A DNA stretch of 64,000 nt from Alnus glutinosa (Eukaryota > Streptophyta > Magnoliopsida > Fagales > Betulaceae): assembly GCF_958979055.1 (NCBI RefSeq), contig NC_084892.1, positions 743,501 to 807,500 of the forward strand, read 5' to 3'. Positions 59,731 through 64,000 of the stretch are shown piece after piece. The notes under the pieces were generated by a model. The model ran no database searches, was not told the origin of the DNA, and saw only the letters and a list, made by a program, of their open reading frames with translations. Each line of letters begins with the position of its first letter. Positions within the stretch are counted from its first letter, which is position 1. The translations under genes were made by a program, and so were the position numbers.

Positions 59731-60834
59731 TTGTGCCCTTCCTTGCCTTCAGACAAAATTATTTGGGATGGTACTTCTAATGCTGTGTTTTCAGTTAGAA
59801 GTGCCTACCATTTGGGCTGGGATTTGTTGAATAGTAAAAAAGGGGAATGCTCCTCCAGTTATAATAGAAGTGATTTCTGGAAGAAACTCTGGGCTATTAA
59901 TGCTCCTAATTCTTTAAAAAAAATTCTTTGGAGAGCTTGTCAAAACTTGTTACCTTCTAAGCAGAATTTACTGAGAAAAAGTGTGGTAGATAATGCTCTC
60001 TGCCCTTGCTGTAATTTAGTAGAGGAGTCTATTGTCCATGCTTTATGGAACTGCCTTGGGACTCAAGATGTGTGGGGTTGTGGTCCTATTTTGTTTCAGA
60101 AGTGCCCTTCCATTTTTTCTGGTATGGTAGAACTTGTTTCTTACTTATATAATAGACTAAATAATGATTTGTTGAGTTTAACAGTGGCTGTTTTTCATAG
60201 AATTTGGTTGAGAAGGAACAAGCTGATTTTTGAGGAGCAGTTCTCTTCCCCAATGATGGTGTTCAAAGAAGCTTCTAAATTGATTGAAGACTTTAGAAAT
60301 TTCAACAGGAAGGAGTCTTTGTTAAGGGCTCCTGTTGTTCAAAGTTTAATTGGATGTAAAGTTTGGAAACCTCCTGATGTTGGTTTTTTGAAGGTAAATT
60401 GGGATGCTTCTGTAAATGTAAATGCTGGTGTGATTGGTTTGGGCTGTGTTATAAGGAATGAGGAGGGTCTTGTTATGGGGGCTAAATGTTGTGTTTGTAA
60501 AGCTCAGGCTGATCCGTTATTGGCAGAGGCCATGGCTACTCTCCTTGCATTAGATTTTTGTTTTGATATGGGCCTTGCTAAAATTGTAAGTGAAGGGGAT
60601 TCTTTGCAGATCATTAAGGGACTGAGTGTTCCAGATAGTCATCAAGACCGAATTGGGCATTTTTTGCTGGCAATTAGACAAAAAGCTTCTTGTTTTTTTG
60701 TTTGTAAGTGGGCTCATTGTTGTAGAGAAGCTAATGAAGTTGCTCATATTTTAGCTAAAAAGGCTTCCTCAAAATGTCTATCCTTTTGTTGGGTTGAGGA
60801 TTTGCCTTTTTTTTATTTCCACTGCTTCTCTTAG
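59731..60834 (+). pseudogene. LINE zinc-binding RT tail and RNase H-like domain
   Basis: A 367-aa open frame. FWKKLWAINAPNSLKKILWR and CPCCNLVEESIVHALWNC form the zinc-knuckle (zf-RVT) segment. VNWDASVNVNAGVIGLGCVI, AEAMATLLALDFC and VSEGDSLQII are the RNase H-like (RVT_3) core with its Asp and Glu residues. It ends at 60834, about 60 bases before the poly-A. It is the C-terminal part of the same polyprotein. Confidence 0.88.
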
Positions 60835-60898
60835 AGACTATTTGGTCTCTATGCTGTAATGGTTCTTCAGTTAATGGAATGTTATTCAGTGTTCAAAA

Positions 60899-60904
<6 letters not shown>

Positions 60905-60972
<68 letters not shown>
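60905..60972. repeat. (CT)n(TA)n tract beside the LINE
   Basis: This is the inverted counterpart of the (AT)n(AG)n tract at 1549-1613. Confidence 0.9.
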
Positions 60973-60977
<5 letters not shown>

Positions 60978-61458
60978 CTTTAATGGTAATTGACTTGCTC
61001 TTTCTCTAGAGATATTTAAAAATCCTCTAAAATAAAGATGTTGACTATCAAGATGATAAAATTTGAAATATTTAATTAAAGATAATATTTTAATATTTAG
61101 GGAGACCCAACTCTAGCTAGAAAAAAAAAATTATCTTCTTTCTCATCCTAATCCTCTAAATTTGTAACATTAAATGAAAAACCGTTAACTTTGATGCTGA
61201 TATGGCCGGACATTGACATTGTATTGGATGTTAACAAACCCTAGAGTGTCACATGAAACACATGTGACAAATGAAAAATCATTAACTTTGACGGTAAAGT
61301 AATAGAGGGATCAATTTGAAACTTGGGCAAAACTTAAGGACCATATTTTTGAAATTAAAAACCGTAAGAACTAAATTCAAATCACATAAAAACTTATGAG
61401 CTAAATATGATTTTTCCTAAAATTTAAGAGCTTGCCATCGCATTATAGGAAAAAATTC

Positions 61459-61800
61459 AATTTTTTTTTTAGATACTTGAGTAACAAATTACAACATCAG
61501 AAAAAATACACAACAGGGACTGAGCAACCTAAAAAGAAACCTATGAACGAAAGTATGCAGGGGCAATACTTTCAAAGATGTAGACCCAATAGCTTGAGGC
61601 ATGGATACCACAAAGTCGGGATCACCATGAAAGGTGATTTGAAACGTATATTGCATCACTAAGACCCAAACACCATAACAACAGGGGTAAACAAGGAAAA
61701 AATAATACAAAACATAAGCCAAAACAACAACAGCAGAGGATTGGGTGGGTGTGGGTTGGGAGCTGTCCTGAAAGGCGCGTGTGAAGAAAGCCTCTCGACT
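61459..61800 (-). mobile_element. LINE-like 3' fragment in the inverted spacer
   Basis: An internal T-run (61459-61471) is followed by about 330 bp absent from other spacer copies, inserted between ggaaaaaattcaa and agcaccatttaaa. On the minus strand it reads as a 3' end with poly-A. No domain is seen. Confidence 0.5.
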
Positions 61801-61978
61801 GCAGGCAGCACCATTTAAAGCACAAAATTAAAGCTGTGGAAAAGGGGAAGTCCGCAATGGATGTGCATCGTAACGCCACGTTCAAGAGACACCAGCCACG
61901 CCTGTGAAGTTTTGAATCGATATATATATGTGGCATTTAATTTCCTGTCCCTCCACTTTCTTTTTAAATTTGTCATCA

Positions 61979-62799
61979 ATGACAAAATTTCAACTAAATC
62001 TGCCTATCACCGCGATGAAAACCTTTGAAATTGATCTGGGCACTTGAAAATTTGCCGTATGTATTGAATCAGTTAATAGTTAATGGAAAAACCTAACCGT
62101 CTCTCTGAAGCTCTAGATCTCTCCTTCAGAGAGAGTCGGTTTTTTTGAAAAAATTTTGCCGGAGAAGAGAAGTTTCACGCCTCCCCTCCCGATGGTAGTT
62201 ACCTCTTAGCCTTTTTAAGGTTATGGACTATTTTTTATTCCTCCCTGATGTGAACCAGTGGAGGTTAGGTCTCTCCCAGCCATTAGGGTTGTGGAGTTTT
62301 GTTTCTCTAGTAGATCCGGTGGTAGTTTATCTTAATTCCCCTAGCCCTCTCAGGGCTATGGTGGTTTATGTTTGATTGTTTTTCCTTTTCATTTTCTTTT
62401 GTTTAGGCAAGAAGCTTCAAGACGACCAATAGGGGAGAAGTTGATCTGGTCTGTGTCGTCGGCGGAGTGCATGGCCAGACTTTCACCTTCATTTATAATT
62501 TTGATGCCAGATCTACGCATGTCCGTCGACTTCCAGGAGACATGTGTCGATTTCTAGCGAAGACAGTCCCTGCCGTCGGCTGGATTTAAGTTCTTCTGTT
62601 TGTTTTGTGTTTTCCCTTTGTTTCTCCAGTCACAATCTGCTTTTATATTACTCAAATGTTACTGGAATATCTGTTGGCTTATAGCTAGCTAGATCAGCCT
62701 TCTTTTCTTTTTAGAGTATACGTTATTGTAAAGAGAGACTCAAATGTTGTTCTTGTAGGGTTTGTGTTTCTACCTATGCAGCTGTTTTTTAAGTCATAT
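61979..62799. other. Fold-back junction and unassigned sequence
   Basis: 61980-62040 is spacer in direct orientation (aactaaatctgcctatcacc, aaacctttgaaattgat), opposite to the sequence just before it. From about 62045 the sequence is new, with repeated tctctcc/tctagta phrases. I see no gene; the 61-aa frame at 62372 has no domain. An untranslated region of a retroelement is possible. Confidence 0.4.
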
Positions 62800-63862
62800 C
62801 AGGGCCAATTGTAGCCTTAGGTAGATTAGGCGGCTGCCTAAGGCCCCCAATAAAAAAATATTAATAAAAATTATTATTATTATTATTTTTTTTTAAAAAA
62901 AAGGCCTTAATTACCATCAATACACTTTAATAAGGCTCCAAAATATGGTAAAAATAAAATTTATAAAGGCATTAATATAATGCGAGGCTCGAATTTAAGA
63001 AGGCCTCAGTTATGAAATATCAATGAAGATTTATTTCCAAAACAAAAAACGTAAATTGATGAATGCCCTAATTAATTACCGACGTTTAGAAAATAAGACT
63101 TAATTAATTAAGACCAACTGTGCGTCCGGCCAACGTTCAAAAAATTAATTACACCTTAAGTCCAACGTTCATGAAGATGGAAAGTCTCATTAAAAAAAAT
63201 AATTAATTAAGTTCGAAAGAAAAATATAGAATGAAAAAAAAAATGCTAAGAAGTAAGAAGATGGAAAGTCTGGTTCAAAAAATAAGACTTAATTATTAAG
63301 TCCAATGATCCTCAAGTCCAACGGACTCCAACGTTCAAGAATGAATAATTAATATAAAATAAAAATAAATAAATAAATGCTAAGAAGTAAGAATATGGAG
63401 AGTCCTTAATTAAGTTTTCATTTTTTTGACATCAATTTTCCTATTCAAATCGATCTTAATTATTCGAATTTGAATTTTTCTCTTCTTCTCCATTTTCATT
63501 TTCCTTATAACTTATTATTTAAATCTTTAAAATCATTCAATATCTTATCAGTGATTAAAAAAAAGGTTAATTACCAAAAACTCAATCAATCAATTGCATT
63601 AATTTTTTCTATTTGATTTTAGGAAATATTTTTACACTAATTTGTCTTTCCTTATGCAGGTTAAAAGTGTTAGATAATCCTATCATAAAGACTAAAGAGA
63701 ATTCAACCTTTGACAAATCAGGTTTTATCGTTCTATTTTTTTAATTTATTTTATTATAGTCATAATATATATAATTTTTTTATTATAAATCGTGTTTATT
63801 TAATTTATTAAGACTTTTAGTTATAGATGTCTACTAGAAAATATGCTTCTCTATATGAAAAA

Positions 63863-63898
<36 letters not shown>

Positions 63899-64000
63899 AA
63901 GTAGAAAATTAATTGAATCTAAAAAATGATCTTTAAATAAATTTGTTATTAGCAATAAACAAAATATAAATGATAATTTAGTTGAAAAATACATAAATGA
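62800..64000 (+). mobile_element. hAT-type transposon, 5' part (runs off the window)
   Basis: It starts cagggccaattgtagcctta and continues ggcggctgcctaaggccccc, a terminal style found in plant hAT elements. A transposase start follows at 63827. The right end is not in the window. Between 62870 and 63820 lies AT-rich 5' sequence in which a block (aagtaagaagatggaaagtc, agtaagaatatggagagtcc) is repeated. Confidence 0.55.
63827..64000 (+). pseudogene. hAT (TTF-type zinc finger) transposase, N-terminal remnant
   Basis: The frame begins MSTRKYASLYEKL, is stopped by TAA at the start of an A-run of about 30 (63867-63896), and continues as KLIESKK, stop, SLNKFVISNKQNINDN. This matches the usual start of plant TTF-type hAT transposases (a basic Lys-rich stretch, then SQKGSLDKF-like). 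The A-run probably expanded from a Lys codon stretch. It is inactive as read. Confidence 0.5.

Larger units (their letters stand above)
58499..60903 (+). mobile_element. 5'-truncated LINE (L1-type), 2.4 kb
   Basis: It begins inside the reverse transcriptase (SKAYDRVEWSFLEAVMFKLG) and ends with an RNase H-like domain and a short poly-A (60895-60903). The endonuclease and the start of RT are absent, as is usual for incompletely reverse-transcribed LINEs. It inserted in the spacer just beside the (AG)n(AT)n tract; about 6 bases of target (acgatt) are missing and no clear duplication is seen. Confidence 0.88.
58401..61978 (-). other. B-A spacer in inverted orientation, continued, split by insertions
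   Basis: ccatggcccccttaaattat through actacactcattaatatt (58404-58498) is the reverse complement of about 1622-1720. After the LINE it resumes at tgtctttaatggtaattgac (60975) and runs to atttgtcatcaatgacaaa (61978), reverse complement of about 1170-1548 plus the extra 29.76-kb piece. It is the same physical spacer as 26124-27174, split by the CACTA interval. No gene is seen. Confidence 0.75.

Noticed and set aside
1-64000. tRNA, rRNA, CRISPR, or a host gene other than TLPs
   Set aside because: No cloverleaf with a convincing anticodon arm, no rRNA-like stretch and no spaced direct repeats were recognised. The remaining coding similarity is to transposons. A tRNA scan was not run.

Overview
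This is nuclear DNA of a flowering plant, most likely a woody dicot. It is AT-rich, with long (TA)n tracts, GT-AG introns and nested plant transposons. Its only recognisable host genes are a cluster of thaumatin-like protein (TLP, PR-5) genes. I saw no bacterial genes, rRNA, tRNA or CRISPR array.

There are two TLP types. Type A is a 246-248 aa secreted protein with two exons (61 nt + about 685 nt, phase-1 intron) and the 16 conserved cysteines; it resembles the fruit TLP allergens of Rosaceae (Mal d 2 / Pru av 2 group). Five type-A genes look intact: A1 (2791-3989, -), D (24109-25573, +), A3 (31076-32280, -), A4 (39701-40938, -) and A5 (47560-48809, -). Type B is a more divergent TLP. B1 is cut by the window edge and open as far as it goes. 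B2, B3 and B4 share one frameshift. B5 is truncated but lacks that frameshift. A further TLP, C (12217-16414, +), is a pseudogene split by a 3.2-kb solo LTR. A and B alternate in a repeated block of about 8 kb (B, spacer, A, spacer), so the cluster grew by duplication of a two-gene block. A1/A5 and A3/A4 are the closest pairs.

Layout: 0-9.3 kb holds B1, A1, B2 and a roughly 1-kb inverted piece of spacer. 9.4-12.2 kb is a CACTA remnant carrying a nested Mutator-like element. 12.2-16.4 kb is pseudogene C with its solo LTR. 16.4-21.9 kb is gene-poor, with several small TIR elements. 21.9-27.2 kb is one unit in inverted orientation, with gene D and a second solo LTR in D's 3' region. 27175-58400 is bounded by CACTA-type ends and a 3-bp target duplication (gga), and the flanks on both sides rejoin into one uninterrupted spacer. 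Inside this 31.2-kb interval sits a 23-kb block holding A3-B3-A4-B4-A5-B5, placed within a CACTA transposase-type gene. After 58.4 kb the inverted spacer resumes, interrupted by a 5'-truncated LINE. The window ends in the 5' part of a hAT-type element.

The main result is that three intact defence-type genes lie between the two ends of what looks like one CACTA element. That is either cargo carried in by the transposon or an array that later entered it. Every structural claim here comes from reading the sequence by eye. No alignment or database search was run.
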